A stretch of DNA of 19,049 nt from Candidatus Peregrinibacteria bacterium (GCA_014728765.1 WJLA01000030.1:1-19049); one strand, 5' to 3'. Shown: positions 1 to 7,365, numbered from the stretch's first letter. The notes: a model not told the origin generated them from the sequence alone. Numbers and translations are program-made.

Positions 1-991
1 CACTCGGATATAAATCTTCCAAAACGCTTTTTGAACCTAAAACATCAATGGATACTTCTGTTTTTCTCTTTTTGGTGTTTCTTCTGATTTTCCAATCAAT
101 AACCTCATATCTTTTTTCATCTTTAATCAAGATACCAAGTTCAGACAATCCTTCATTAAGTTCTTTTGAAATTTTTTTCAAAAAATCAGCAGCATGTGTT
201 TTTCGACTGTTATCAAATGATACCGATTCCAATACTTCCCATAAAAACTCATTATCCTTTACATATTTTAAATCTATCATACTAATCAATTGCTCTATTC
301 GTTCATTTATTTCTTTCGCTTTTTCGGGATTTTTTCGTTTATTTCTAATATAACTATTTCTTAAGCTTTGAAAAACTTCTTTGAGTTTATAATTAAAAAC
401 TTTAATAGCTGCGAATAATCTGCTGTAAGATTCAGCTCCACTCGGCCCACTATGTCTTCTGGCCACTTTGTTACTTGGGGCCAAATGCCTCTCATGACCG
501 TAAATAATTCCTCTTAGCCTTCTTAGCAAATCTATCTCAGACATCCCGGAACTTAAATCTTCTTCATAATTTTTAAAATACACAAACTCATATTCAGATA
601 TACTTACGGACTGTTTATCTATGGCAAAAGTATCGATAGTGCTGGTGCTTTTTAAAACTGTGTCAAATTCGTCAAGCAATACTTGAATAGATTCATCCTC
701 ATTTTCTTTAGCAAAAGACAAAATTCTTTGTCTTAAATTTTCTTTACGTGTTTCGTCTTTAATTCTGATAGCTCTAACCATTTCTCTAACATAATTTCTA
801 ATCTCAAAAGATAACAAATTTGCTTGTTCATTTTGATTGTTGAAAATCCCCGTTTCCTCTATTTTATGCTGAATAAAGGAGCGAATACCTTCTGTATAAA
901 GCTCGGAAATCTTAACAACATCCAGCTTTTCAGCCAAGCGATTTTCCAAAACAGTTATGTTTTCGGGTATAGTATTTTGGGCTTTATTCAT
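1..991 (-). CDS. Unknown helical protein, N-terminal 330 residues (runs off left edge)
   Basis: Reading the minus strand from ATG at 991-989 gives an uninterrupted frame to base 1 with no stop, so at least 330 residues are coded and the C-terminus lies outside the window. It begins MNKAQNTIPENITVLENRLA. The protein is charged and mostly helical, with no signal peptide or membrane segment visible. A conspicuous basic/Gly-Ser stretch, ARRHSGPSGAESYSRL, lies around residues 183-198. I do not recognise a family. A minus-strand promoter (TTGACA, 16 nt, TTTAAT) sits just upstream, and the gene is divergent from the unknown gene at 1131. Codon use is AT-rich and AGA-rich like other native genes here. 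The long open frame on AT-rich DNA makes the gene itself credible although its function is unknown. Confidence 0.8.
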   Translation of the reverse strand, partial: MNKAQNTIPENITVLENRLAEKLDVVKISELYTEGIRSFIQHKIEETGIFNNQNEQANLLSFEIRNYVREMVRAIRIKDETRKENLRQRILSFAKENEDESIQVLLDEFDTVLKSTSTIDTFAIDKQSVSISEYEFVYFKNYEEDLSSGMSEIDLLRRLRGIIYGHERHLAPSNKVARRHSGPSGAESYSRLFAAIKVFNYKLKEVFQSLRNSYIRNKRKNPEKAKEINERIEQLISMIDLKYVKDNEFLWEVLESVSFDNSRKTHAADFLKKISKELNEGLSELGILIKDEKRYEVIDWKIRRNTKKRKTEVSIDVLGSKSVLEDLYPS

Positions 992-1011
992 TTTTAATTA
1001 TTTGAGAATTC

Positions 1012-1039
1012 ATTAAATCACTTAAAACTAAAATGTCAA
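1012..1039 (-). promoter_or_regulatory. Sigma-70-type promoter for the leftward gene at 991
   Basis: On the minus strand TTGACA (1039-1034) is followed after 16 nt by TTTAAT (1017-1012), about 20 nt upstream of the ATG at 991. The -35 is perfect and the -10 matches 5 of 6. Confidence 0.55.
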
Positions 1040-1081
1040 CCCAAATGCCTGATCAAAAAATGACTAATTTAATTGAGCGAA

Positions 1082-1111
1082 TTGCTAAAAATCAGTTTTT
1101 TGTGGTATAAT
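1082..1111 (+). promoter_or_regulatory. Extended -10 promoter for the gene at 1131
   Basis: TGGTATAAT (1103-1111) is a perfect extended -10. A weak -35 TTGCTA (1082-1087) lies 18 nt upstream. The predicted transcription start near 1118 leaves a leader of only about 13 nt before the ATG, so translation may be close to leaderless. Confidence 0.6.
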
Positions 1112-1130
1112 TTAAGGATATCACTTTTTT

Positions 1131-2486
1131 ATGTTCACTCATCTTAAAAGAAAACTAGATACAAGGTTAATCTACTTTGCGGAATCAGCTGAAAATAAAG
1201 AAACAACGTCAGCTAGACCGGAAGGAGAAAGGTTCGTTAATAGATACGGACCGGAGTTTTATTGGAAAAAAGGATATGAAAAACATGATGAATTTATGGA
1301 GAGAACTCCATTAATTGCAGAACTTGATCGAGCGAGAAGCACACCAAGTTTTGAAGAGGAGTGGGTTTATCGAAAACTTAGACCAGAATATAGAAATCAT
1401 GAGGGTATTATCCAAGATTTAAGAAATTTACGTGCTGCCAGATTCTCTTTCAGTGATGACAAATTGGGCAACTTTTCTGATTTTAAATTACATTATCAAG
1501 AACATATAGGGAGATGGGATTATTTGGAGGGATTTGAAATGGATGAAATTTCTATCAGATCCGTGTTTGAAAAATACGAACAATTACCTATCAAAACTAG
1601 AAACTTGAAACAATTGTCGCATGACATAGCGGAAGCTTTTATCACTGAGATTAACATAGCTCTTGATAAATGGTTGGAATATAGACAAAATGCCGCTTCT
1701 CAATCCGATTTTAATGCACCTGAATTTGAACTGAAAGAGACAAAAAGTTTTAAAAAGGTTGATAGTAATGGCACATTGGAAAACTCAATAACACTAAGTG
1801 AAAAAATCAAGGACCAAGAAGACATTTTGTCCATCTGTGGAGGAGAAACCATCAGAATTGTTCCTAATGGTGATAAAATTGGAAAAGTTGAAATTATTCA
1901 AAAAGGGACTTCCAAAGATATCCAATCTGTAGAAGATATATTCAGAGAAAGAAGGGCCAGAGGTATGGCTAGCATGGAAAGCTACAGCGTTTTTCAAAAC
2001 ATAAAAAATCATAGAGCTATAGCCAGCCTATTGGATACTTTCCGAGGAAAACCACTTACTGCTTCCACAATCAAAGAAGTTGAAGATAAAATTGTCGAAA
2101 GAAGTCAAACATTAAGAGAGACACTTCCTTCAACCAGACACTATGACCATTTTATTGAAACTTTGGGAATAGCCAAAGAATCTCAACATTTTACATATTT
2201 GGAACGCAACATGTTAGCGCTAAACTATCAAAGTAAAATTTCATATAGAATGATCCCACCTCATAAATATGAATTTATTTTAATTAGGGATGAAAGAGGG
2301 CATGTCAAAGATTATATTTCCAATATTCCCGGAGTTAATAAAAAACAAGCTGAAAAAAACGGATTCAAACAATGGTTTGACAGAGTTACGGGAGCTAGCG
2401 CAGTTTTGGATCCTCAAGATCTGGATGCTGATATGGCAGATAAAATTGCCGATAAAATCAATAAATTCAGACAATTGGAAAGTTAA
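1131..2486 (+). CDS. Unknown 451-aa protein
   Basis: The protein is a soluble, charged, largely helical product with a single cysteine near the middle (residue 236, in SICGGE) and no signal peptide or membrane span. The N-terminal third is rich in charged and aromatic residues (ARPEGERFVNRYGPEFYWKK near residues 28-47). Around residues 236-262 there is a short segment with alternating hydrophobic residues that looks like beta strands (ETIRIVPNGDKIGKVEIIQK). I do not recognise a family. The ATG at 1131 is chosen because an extended -10 promoter lies immediately upstream and no better start follows; there is no clear Shine-Dalgarno. The gene is divergent from the unknown protein at 991 and 52 nt ahead of the ZIP transporter. 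It may share regulation with one of these, but nothing in the sequence shows it. Confidence 0.75.
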   Translation: MFTHLKRKLDTRLIYFAESAENKETTSARPEGERFVNRYGPEFYWKKGYEKHDEFMERTPLIAELDRARSTPSFEEEWVYRKLRPEYRNHEGIIQDLRNLRAARFSFSDDKLGNFSDFKLHYQEHIGRWDYLEGFEMDEISIRSVFEKYEQLPIKTRNLKQLSHDIAEAFITEINIALDKWLEYRQNAASQSDFNAPEFELKETKSFKKVDSNGTLENSITLSEKIKDQEDILSICGGETIRIVPNGDKIGKVEIIQKGTSKDIQSVEDIFRERRARGMASMESYSVFQNIKNHRAIASLLDTFRGKPLTASTIKEVEDKIVERSQTLRETLPSTRHYDHFIETLGIAKESQHFTYLERNMLALNYQSKISYRMIPPHKYEFILIRDERGHVKDYISNIPGVNKKQAEKNGFKQWFDRVTGASAVLDPQDLDADMADKIADKINKFRQLES

Positions 2487-2527
2487 ATTGATATTTTTAA
2501 TAATATTAAATAAAATATCGTCAATTA
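2485..2527 (+). repeat. AT-rich imperfect hairpin between 451-aa gene and ZIP gene
   Basis: AATTGATATTTT and AAAATATCGTCAATT pair with a two-base CG bulge around an AT-rich loop. It is too AT-rich to be a convincing intrinsic terminator, but it fills the gap between two genes and could weaken readthrough. Confidence 0.35.
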
Positions 2528-2538
2528 ATTAATTTTAT

Positions 2539-3294
2539 ATGACTTCTATTTGGTATGCACTACTTTCCACCTTGCTGGTCAGCTTGATTTCTTTGATCGG
2601 TGTTTTTTTGATTTCCATGAGTAAAGATAGAATAAAAAAAATCATGACTCCATTAATAGCTTTTGCTACAGGTGCAATGTTTGGAGGAGCTTTTTTACAT
2701 ATGATACCTGAAGCTTATGCTCATGCAGAGCACGATCACTCAAGTGGAATATCAATGCTTATTGTCACAGGAGTAATTGTATTTTTTTTAACGGAAAAGT
2801 TTTTGCACTGGCGACACTGTCATCATTTACCAGATAGTTCCGATCATAAACACCCGGTAGGACCAATGACTCTCTTTGGAGATTCTATTCATAACTTCAC
2901 TGATGGAATCATCATTGCAGCGAGTTATATGATTTCCATTCCGTTGGGCTTGGCTGCAACGCTTGCAGTTATAATGCATGAAATTCCACAAGAAATTGGT
3001 AATTTTTTCACATTATTAAAGGCAGGTTATTCAAGATTTAAGGCTTTGTTTTTCAATTTTCTTTCAGCTCTCACAGCATTTTTAGGTGTAATTTTAGTTT
3101 ATTCATTCGGGCCACAAATTGAAACTTTACCGGAATACATTGTTCCAATTACAGCAGGCGGATTCATTTATATTGCAGGGTCAGATTTGGTGCCGATTCT
3201 CCATCAAGAAAACAAAACTTCCGATACATTTAAACAATTTTCCGCACTTCTATTCGGAATAATTGTTATGTACTTTTTGAAATTCGGACACTGA
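2539..3294 (+). CDS. ZIP-family divalent metal transporter, LIV-1-like
   Basis: This is a 251-aa polytopic membrane protein. ZIP proteins move zinc or other divalent metals into the cytoplasm. Hydrophobic spans occur near residues 5-27, 36-56, 71-87, 118-140, 142-160, 170-190, 200-220 and 233-247, the usual eight. The metal-site motifs are present in the two central helices: HNFTDG (118-123) and HEIPQEIGN (147-155). The latter is close to the LIV-1 subfamily motif HExPHExGD but has Q and N where H and D are usual. A histidine-rich loop with WRHCHH and DHKH lies at 91-105 and another His cluster at 61-67, as expected between helices III and IV. The gene converges on a DUF4395 protein and overlaps its tail by 45 nt. 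The nearby CsoR-like regulator suggests metal-responsive control of the neighbourhood, though no operator is seen ahead of this gene. Confidence 0.9.
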   Translation: MTSIWYALLSTLLVSLISLIGVFLISMSKDRIKKIMTPLIAFATGAMFGGAFLHMIPEAYAHAEHDHSSGISMLIVTGVIVFFLTEKFLHWRHCHHLPDSSDHKHPVGPMTLFGDSIHNFTDGIIIAASYMISIPLGLAATLAVIMHEIPQEIGNFFTLLKAGYSRFKALFFNFLSALTAFLGVILVYSFGPQIETLPEYIVPITAGGFIYIAGSDLVPILHQENKTSDTFKQFSALLFGIIVMYFLKFGH

Positions 3295-3804
3295 ACAGGC
3301 TCCACCCGGACATGTTGGTCTGACTGCCGGTTCTCTAATTATTTGATTGTCCAACAAAAACTTATAAATTTTGCATCCAACGCAAATGCCCAGTGAGGAT
3401 TCCATCCACATAAAAGTTAAACATGTAATGCAAACAGATAGTGGTAAAACTCCTCTAACTCCCATAAATAACGAAAAAATTAGCATTACACTTGCTAAAA
3501 CAAGTCCCAATGACCATGCAAATCTTTTTTGAATTGCACCAACATACTCAGGTTTTTGTGATTTAACGAAAGCTTTGCCAATAAAACCAAAAATACTATA
3601 TTTTGGATCAAACACCGACTTTAAAAAAAAATCCAACCAAAATAATGGCACTACGTAATAAAGCAAGCCATAATCTCTGGTCAAAAGAACAGTCATAAAT
3701 GTTACAATGCCTATTGCAAACATTATCCCCGCAGCCGCTCTGACTTCTTTTTCATTTACAACATTAAAATCATATCCTGAAATATTTTCTCCATATTTAT
3801 ACAT
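3250..3804 (-). CDS. DUF4395 family membrane protein
   Basis: This 184-aa protein has about four membrane segments (roughly residues 24-41, 46-62, 98-116 and 121-137) and the DUF4395 signature, ending in CVGCKIYKFLL (141-151). In this family the CxxC is strictly placed after the last helix and suggests thiol chemistry or metal binding; the biochemical role is not established. Further cysteines occur at 125 and 128 (CITC). An additional C-terminal CPGGAC (165-170) looks like an extra thiol or metal ligand pair. The gene lies downstream of a CsoR-like repressor on the same strand and is preceded by a G-tract operator-like site, so it is probably part of that regulon. Its last 14 codons overlap the ZIP gene in antisense. 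Confidence 0.85.
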   Translation of the reverse strand: MYKYGENISGYDFNVVNEKEVRAAAGIMFAIGIVTFMTVLLTRDYGLLYYVVPLFWLDFFLKSVFDPKYSIFGFIGKAFVKSQKPEYVGAIQKRFAWSLGLVLASVMLIFSLFMGVRGVLPLSVCITCLTFMWMESSLGICVGCKIYKFLLDNQIIREPAVRPTCPGGACSVSEFQKVHNNYSE

Positions 3805-3831
3805 TTTCTTGGGTTACAAATTATGCAAATA

Positions 3832-3850
3832 ATATACCCCCACCCCTATA
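3832..3850 (-). promoter_or_regulatory. CsoR-type G-tract operator-like site ahead of DUF4395 gene
   Basis: On the minus strand this reads TATAGGGGTGGGGGTATAT, 28 nt upstream of the ATG at 3804. The half GGGGGTATAT is identical to one arm of the palindrome ahead of the regulator gene. The other arm is a direct rather than inverted G-run, so it is a degenerate copy. Confidence 0.5.
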
Positions 3851-3861
3851 AATTTGCAAGG

Positions 3862-4116
3862 TTAAAATATTTTTTTTAAATTTTCCAAAACAGTTTTATG
3901 AGACTTGGAATAGATTTTTTTTGATAATATTTCTTCGATTATATAGCCCTCAACAATTTTTTTTCTGACAGAATCAAATGACTTTGTGACTGAGCTGGTG
4001 AGCAAGGTTATATCCTCACAACTCTGATTATTGTTAATATACTTTTTGAGAGTATCAAGCTGACCTTGAATTCGACTTATGTGATCAACCAAAGCTTTGC
4101 ATCTTTCATTTTTCAT
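3862..4116 (-). CDS. CsoR/RcnR/FrmR-family transcriptional repressor lacking canonical ligands
   Basis: This is an 84-aa all-helical regulator of the CsoR/RcnR family (DUF156): tetrameric DNA-binding repressors released by metals, formaldehyde or persulfides. The helix-1 motif HISRIQGQLDTLKKYI (12-27) and the helix-2 cysteine in SCEDI (C33) are clear. The His and second Cys that complete the CsoR sensor site fall at Y58 and E62 in the stretch EGYIIEE, so canonical Cu(I) binding is not possible as written. The start at 4116 gives a normal family length. An in-frame ATG at 4167 would add 17 residues translated across the operator palindrome and is less likely. The gene precedes DUF4395, and both have G-tract operator sequences, which indicates autoregulation plus control of DUF4395. 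Confidence 0.85.
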   Translation of the reverse strand: MKNERCKALVDHISRIQGQLDTLKKYINNNQSCEDITLLTSSVTKSFDSVRKKIVEGYIIEEILSKKIYSKSHKTVLENLKKIF

Positions 4117-4126
4117 AATAAAAATT

Positions 4127-4154
4127 ATATACCCCTTTAGGATAGGGGGTATAT
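4127..4154 (-). promoter_or_regulatory. CsoR-type palindromic operator
   Basis: ATATACCCC (4127-4135) and GGGGTATAT (4146-4154) form a perfect 9-bp inverted repeat with a 10-nt centre, 10 nt upstream of the regulator's ATG. The G/C-tract flanked by A/T is the known operator style of CsoR-family repressors. Such a site in otherwise AT-rich DNA is striking. Confidence 0.75.
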
Positions 4155-4169
4155 CGAAAAATATCAAGC

Positions 4170-4352
4170 TTACCTTAATGTGTCTGATAGTACATCTTCC
4201 AGTTTGTTCAATTGATTATCTTCTGTCTGTTTAGTTTTGTTAGATTCTATTTCAATCAAAGTTTTCTGCAAAAATTTTATTTCAGACTTTAATTCAGAAA
4301 TATCCAGAGTTAATTGTTCAACTTTTTCTTGAAGATTTTTCGTTTTTTTCAT
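4170..4352 (-). CDS. Small coiled-coil protein (60 aa)
   Basis: The protein is a short, highly charged helix. Heptad-like spacing of Leu/Ile/Val runs from about residue 7 to 37 (LQEKVEQLTLDISELKSEIK and onward), indicating a coiled coil. A polar Lys/Glu/Asn-rich tail follows. There is no membrane segment and no enzyme motif. Its ATG lies 3 nt after the stop of the LRV-like gene upstream, so the two are almost certainly one operon driven by the promoter at 4898-4926. It may be a structural or scaffolding partner of that protein; the sequence gives no more. Confidence 0.65.
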   Translation of the reverse strand: MKKTKNLQEKVEQLTLDISELKSEIKFLQKTLIEIESNKTKQTEDNQLNKLEDVLSDTLR

Positions 4353-4355
4353 TTT

Positions 4356-4874
4356 TTATTGATTCAATCTTCTTTCAGCTGCTGATGCAGCTTCATCACT
4401 GCCGGAATCAGCAATAATTTCTAAAACATCATCTGGTGTGGAATCATTAAAAACCAATGCTGACCTAACATATCTTTCCGGATGTTTGGCTAATTTGTAT
4501 TTATATTCAAGAGCGGATATGTCAGCAAATTTTGCCACAAACATCATTTTATCTTTATCCAAATATAGACTTTCTTGAAAGTTTTTACCCAAACCGGGGA
4601 TTTTATCACTGGAATCCAAAATAGCTCCTACCAAATCTGCACCATGCTCTGAATTAGAATATTTGGAAACAAGTTTTCTAGCCAGCTCAGGGCTAATCAA
4701 TGTGGGATTCTCTCTAATATTTTCAGCTAACTTTGACATTTCTTGCTTATAGGTTTCTTTTTTTGTATCAAGCTCAGCTTCAAGCTTGACTACTTGTTTT
4801 CCTATCTTTGGTTTCTCTGATTCTGATTGTGTATTTGGAGCTTTTTCCATTGAAAAAAATATATTTCTAGCCAT
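4356..4874 (-). CDS. Unknown protein with C-terminal LRV-like repeat (172 aa)
   Basis: The N-terminal 55 residues are Lys/Glu-rich and helical. From about residue 56 there is a helical repeat domain. The best unit, near residues 130-168 (HPERYVRSALVFNDSTPDDV then LEIIADSGSDEAASAAERRL), matches the variant leucine-rich repeat (LRV) style: a position-specific HP..VR..L..N..TP..VL..IA..S pattern. The middle segment (PTLISPELARKLVS, GADLVGAILD) resembles further degenerate units. LRV and HEAT-type solenoids usually bind proteins; no catalytic motif is present. The ATG at 4874 is about 17 nt after the predicted transcription start, and an internal ATG at 4850 is an alternative. It is co-transcribed with the 60-aa coiled-coil gene. 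Confidence 0.65.
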   Translation of the reverse strand: MARNIFFSMEKAPNTQSESEKPKIGKQVVKLEAELDTKKETYKQEMSKLAENIRENPTLISPELARKLVSKYSNSEHGADLVGAILDSSDKIPGLGKNFQESLYLDKDKMMFVAKFADISALEYKYKLAKHPERYVRSALVFNDSTPDDVLEIIADSGSDEAASAAERRLNQ

Positions 4875-4897
4875 AATTTTTGTTATGAAATTAAATA

Positions 4898-4926
4898 ATT
4901 ATAACATAAAAAGATTTAACTAGCAA
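4898..4926 (-). promoter_or_regulatory. Extended -10 promoter for the 4874 operon
   Basis: On the minus strand TTGCTA (4926-4921), a 17-nt spacer and TATAAT (4903-4898), with TG one base before the -10. It predicts a leader of under 20 nt. Confidence 0.65.
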
Positions 4927-4929
4927 ATT

Positions 4930-4956
4930 AATCTCGAAAATATCGATATCGAGATT
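4930..4956. repeat. Inverted repeat abutting the 208-aa gene and the divergent promoter
   Basis: AATCTCGA (4930-4937) and TCGAGATT (4949-4956) are perfect inverted arms, with a second 10-nt palindrome ATATCGATAT at the centre. It lies just upstream of the leftward -35 box and ends directly before the TTG start at 4957. It could be an operator for both genes or a hairpin in the rightward leader. Confidence 0.5.
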
Positions 4957-5583
4957 TTGACAAAAACAAAAAAGGGTTTAAGATTTACATCTTATAAAAT
5001 TAATATGCCAAAACTAAGTGAAAATCCGGAAATTCAAACAAGATTAGTCTTGAAAAAAGAAAAATTTAATGACTATTTGGATATAATTTACATTGAAGGC
5101 GATATTTCTTTGATTATACCAAAAAACCAAATAATCGATCAAAATACAATTGATTTGATTACATATAAATTGGAAGAAATACAAAGATTGGTGGAATCAA
5201 TTAAAACTAAGGAAAAAGATTATAAGAAAGTGTATAGTCTTATCAAAGAAATAAAAGAAAAAATGGTCTATAGTAAAGCATTGGATACCAAATGTAGAAT
5301 TAGAAACATTTCTGTCATTGAAAACATAAATATTGAAATAAACTGCTATCAAGTACCGGAAAACAAAATTAATGAAAGAGATAAGTTGCAAGAGCTTCTA
5401 AAAATATCACATGAGATTATTTCCAGTTTGCAAAATTATGGCATACAAGAGGCCTATATAAAAGGTAAGCCTGTTTATTATCCTGAATTATCAAATCATC
5501 TCTTAATTCTGGATGATAACATTTTAAGCATAGTCGAAAAAATCGAAGAAATCAGAAACGTTTTATCATCAGAGCTCCAATGA
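4957..5583 (+). CDS. Unknown 208-aa soluble protein
   Basis: A charged protein without signal peptide or membrane spans. The pattern is short beta-like segments near residues 20-55 (LVLKKEKF, YLDIIYIEGDISLIIPK), then a long helical stretch from about 62 to 105 with coiled-coil character, another strand-like section near 115-135, and a helical end. I do not recognise a family. The open frame begins at TTG 4957; ATG 5005 (MPKLSENPEIQ) is an equally plausible start and neither has a clear Shine-Dalgarno. The stop overlaps the tail of the convergent P-loop NTPase gene by 15 nt. AT-rich codon use agrees with native genes. Confidence 0.65.
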   Translation: MTKTKKGLRFTSYKINMPKLSENPEIQTRLVLKKEKFNDYLDIIYIEGDISLIIPKNQIIDQNTIDLITYKLEEIQRLVESIKTKEKDYKKVYSLIKEIKEKMVYSKALDTKCRIRNISVIENINIEINCYQVPENKINERDKLQELLKISHEIISSLQNYGIQEAYIKGKPVYYPELSNHLLILDDNILSIVEKIEEIRNVLSSELQ

Positions 5584-6105
5584 TTCCATTTGATGTAACA
5601 AATAGTTGAGATCCCCCGTATTTAATAATGTATAATCCGCCATTGCAATTGGTCCACCCTTTTCTAAATTTAGAATTTCGTCAAAGTCTCTTTTTTTGGC
5701 ATCATCTTTTGAAATTGGCCTAACTTCTCTTGAAGACAATCTTTCATATCGCAATTCTGGAGGAGCGAAAACGGCAAGAATTTTTAAATTGTTATTATAC
5801 TTCTCTTTTAAAATTTTATATTCCGACCAGCTATACAAACCATCTGCAATCACATTTCCATCTTTAAGTTTTTCGTCAATTTCAGGAATTATCAATTTTG
5901 CATAAGCACCCATACCATATTTTTTCCTTAAATCTTCGCGAACTATTTTCTCCGTTTCAGGATTAATTTCAAGACCTCTGACTTTTACTTCTTTCATTGT
6001 TATTCCACCAAAATATACATATTGATAGCTTTTATGCTTGAAGTGTTCTGCGATTACAGACTTACCCGCACCGGGCATTCCAACCAATGCAATAATTTTA
6101 TTCAT
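5569..6105 (-). CDS. P-loop nucleotide kinase-like protein, UPF0200-like
   Basis: This 178-aa protein begins with a perfect Walker A loop GMPGAGKS (9-16) after a short hydrophobic strand. This is the layout of adenylate-kinase/dephospho-CoA-kinase-like NTPases. The following sequence (VYFGGITMKEVKVRGLEI, then ETEKIVREDLRKKYGMGAYA near 50-69, then NVIADGLYSW) matches UPF0200 proteins, described mostly from archaea, which resemble dephospho-CoA kinase but have no settled substrate. A lid-like Arg-rich segment RYERLSSREVRP lies near 119-130. Function is therefore phosphoryl transfer to an unknown small molecule. Start ATG at 6105 puts the P-loop at the expected distance. It is divergent from the DUF21/CBS gene and overlaps its convergent neighbour by 15 nt. 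Confidence 0.8.
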   Translation of the reverse strand: MNKIIALVGMPGAGKSVIAEHFKHKSYQYVYFGGITMKEVKVRGLEINPETEKIVREDLRKKYGMGAYAKLIIPEIDEKLKDGNVIADGLYSWSEYKILKEKYNNNLKILAVFAPPELRYERLSSREVRPISKDDAKKRDFDEILNLEKGGPIAMADYTLLNTGDLNYLLHQMESLEL

Positions 6106-6168
6106 TTTTAAATTTTACAAAAAATAATATTAACCAATGGCATCCTTCTTTTAAAATTACTAAAAATT

Positions 6169-6177
6169 TGTTATAAT
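6169..6177 (+). promoter_or_regulatory. Extended -10 element for the DUF21/CBS gene
   Basis: TGTTATAAT is a perfect extended -10, 19 nt before the ATG at 6197. No good -35 is visible. The leader would again be very short. Confidence 0.55.
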
Positions 6178-6196
6178 TAAAAGATTAATTATTTTT

Positions 6197-7201
6197 ATGA
6201 ATATTATCTCAATACTTGCAAATCTCGCTTTGGTGATAGTGCTATTTTTTCTTTCAGCTTGGTTTGCAGGGATAGAAACAGCTTTAACAAGTGTCAATCC
6301 ATTGCAACTTTCTGCAATGCGAAAACGAAATGCAAAAAATATCGAATACATTTTAAAGCTTGAAAGAGAAATTGAAAAAACTTTGGTGACAATACTTATT
6401 GGAAATAATGTCGTTAACATTATGCTTTCTGCGATAGTTGCAATTCTGGCAAATTCCATTTTTCAAGCCATAGGTGTATCAATTGTGTTGGGAGTCTTAA
6501 CTTTTTTAATAATTGTTTTTGGAGACATTATTCCTAAATCCAAGGCTGTGGTAATAAATGAAATTATACTTCAAAACAATGCTAAGAAAATATTTTATCT
6601 AAGCAAAATATTAACCCCTTTGGTTAAAGTTTTTCTTATATTGAGAGAGTTGTTTTTAAGAAAATTCAATCTGACTAAAATTAAAAAAGATTTCTTGGTA
6701 TCCGAAAAGCAGGTCAAAGATATGATTTTATTAGGACTCAACGAAGGTTCAATTCTGGAGCTGGAGAAAGATTTGATTGATCAAGTATTCAACTTTACCG
6801 ACTGTACAACCAAAACAATAATGGTGCCAATCAAAGATGTGTTTACCATCAAATACGGAACAAAACTAAAGATTGTAAAAAACAAAATTGCGAATAAAGG
6901 TTTTACCAGAGTGCCAATAATCAATAAAAAGCATCAAGTAATAGGACTTATTTATTCCAAGGATCTGCTTTATTGCAAAGGTAAAACTTTAAAATCTCTG
7001 CTAAGACCAATAATTTTCGTCAATCAGAAGGATAAGATTTCAGATGTATTCAGCTTGATGAAAAGCAAAAAAGTTCACATGGTCATAGTCAAAAATGATC
7101 ATCAAAAGCATGTGGGAATAATTACTCTGGAAGATATTTTGGAAGAATTGGTTGGTGAGATTTATGATGAGTATTCGATTCAAAAATATCCTGGCTCATA
7201 A
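6197..7201 (+). CDS. DUF21/CBS-domain membrane protein (CNNM/CorC/HlyC-like)
   Basis: This 334-aa protein has the architecture of the CorC/HlyC/CNNM family, which is associated with magnesium and cobalt transport. Residues 1-180 form the DUF21 membrane domain: an N-terminal span (6-27), then segments at 60-86 and 89-112, with the conserved GIETALTSV (25-33), NNVVNI (74-79) and FGDIIPKS (108-115) patterns. A linker with SEKQVKDMILLGLNEGSI (about 168-185) follows. A CBS pair occupies about 205-325 (MVPIKDVFTI, GFTRVPIINKKHQVIGLIYS, VHMVIVKNDHQKHVGIITLE). CBS pairs usually bind adenine nucleotides and gate transport. The usual C-terminal CorC_HlyC domain is absent: the protein ends about 15 residues after EDILEELVGEIYDEY. 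The gene appears monocistronic, with a terminator about 85 nt downstream. Confidence 0.9.
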   Translation: MNIISILANLALVIVLFFLSAWFAGIETALTSVNPLQLSAMRKRNAKNIEYILKLEREIEKTLVTILIGNNVVNIMLSAIVAILANSIFQAIGVSIVLGVLTFLIIVFGDIIPKSKAVVINEIILQNNAKKIFYLSKILTPLVKVFLILRELFLRKFNLTKIKKDFLVSEKQVKDMILLGLNEGSILELEKDLIDQVFNFTDCTTKTIMVPIKDVFTIKYGTKLKIVKNKIANKGFTRVPIINKKHQVIGLIYSKDLLYCKGKTLKSLLRPIIFVNQKDKISDVFSLMKSKKVHMVIVKNDHQKHVGIITLEDILEELVGEIYDEYSIQKYPGS

Positions 7202-7205
7202 TTGA

Positions 7206-7232
7206 TTGGATTTTTAAAACAGCTCAATCCAA
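7206..7232 (+). repeat. Small hairpin after DUF21/CBS gene
   Basis: TTGGATT (7206-7212) and AATCCAA (7226-7232) form a perfect 7-bp stem immediately after the stop at 7201. It may protect the 3' end; there is no T-tract. Confidence 0.4.
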
Positions 7233-7285
7233 ATTGCAATTATTTGTCAAAAGCATATTATTTGTTTTGCATTCAATTAAAACAA

Positions 7286-7313
7286 AAGGCGTTCACTTCT
7301 AGCCTTCTTTTTT
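7286..7313 (+). terminator. Intrinsic terminator of the DUF21/CBS gene
   Basis: AAGGC (7286-7290) pairs with GCCTT (7302-7306), followed by CTTTTTT. The short stem has an 11-nt loop and a good T-tract. Confidence 0.6.
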
Positions 7314-7365
7314 ATTATTGACTTTACTTTGAAAAAACATAGTATGAATTCTTATTTATTAAGTT

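Noticed and set aside
48..353. 101-aa rightward open frame
   Set aside because: It is the antisense shadow of the partial leftward gene at 1-991, whose frame is open throughout.
4117..4167. Longer N-terminus for the CsoR-like regulator
   Set aside because: It would translate the operator palindrome and exceeds the family's usual N-terminus.
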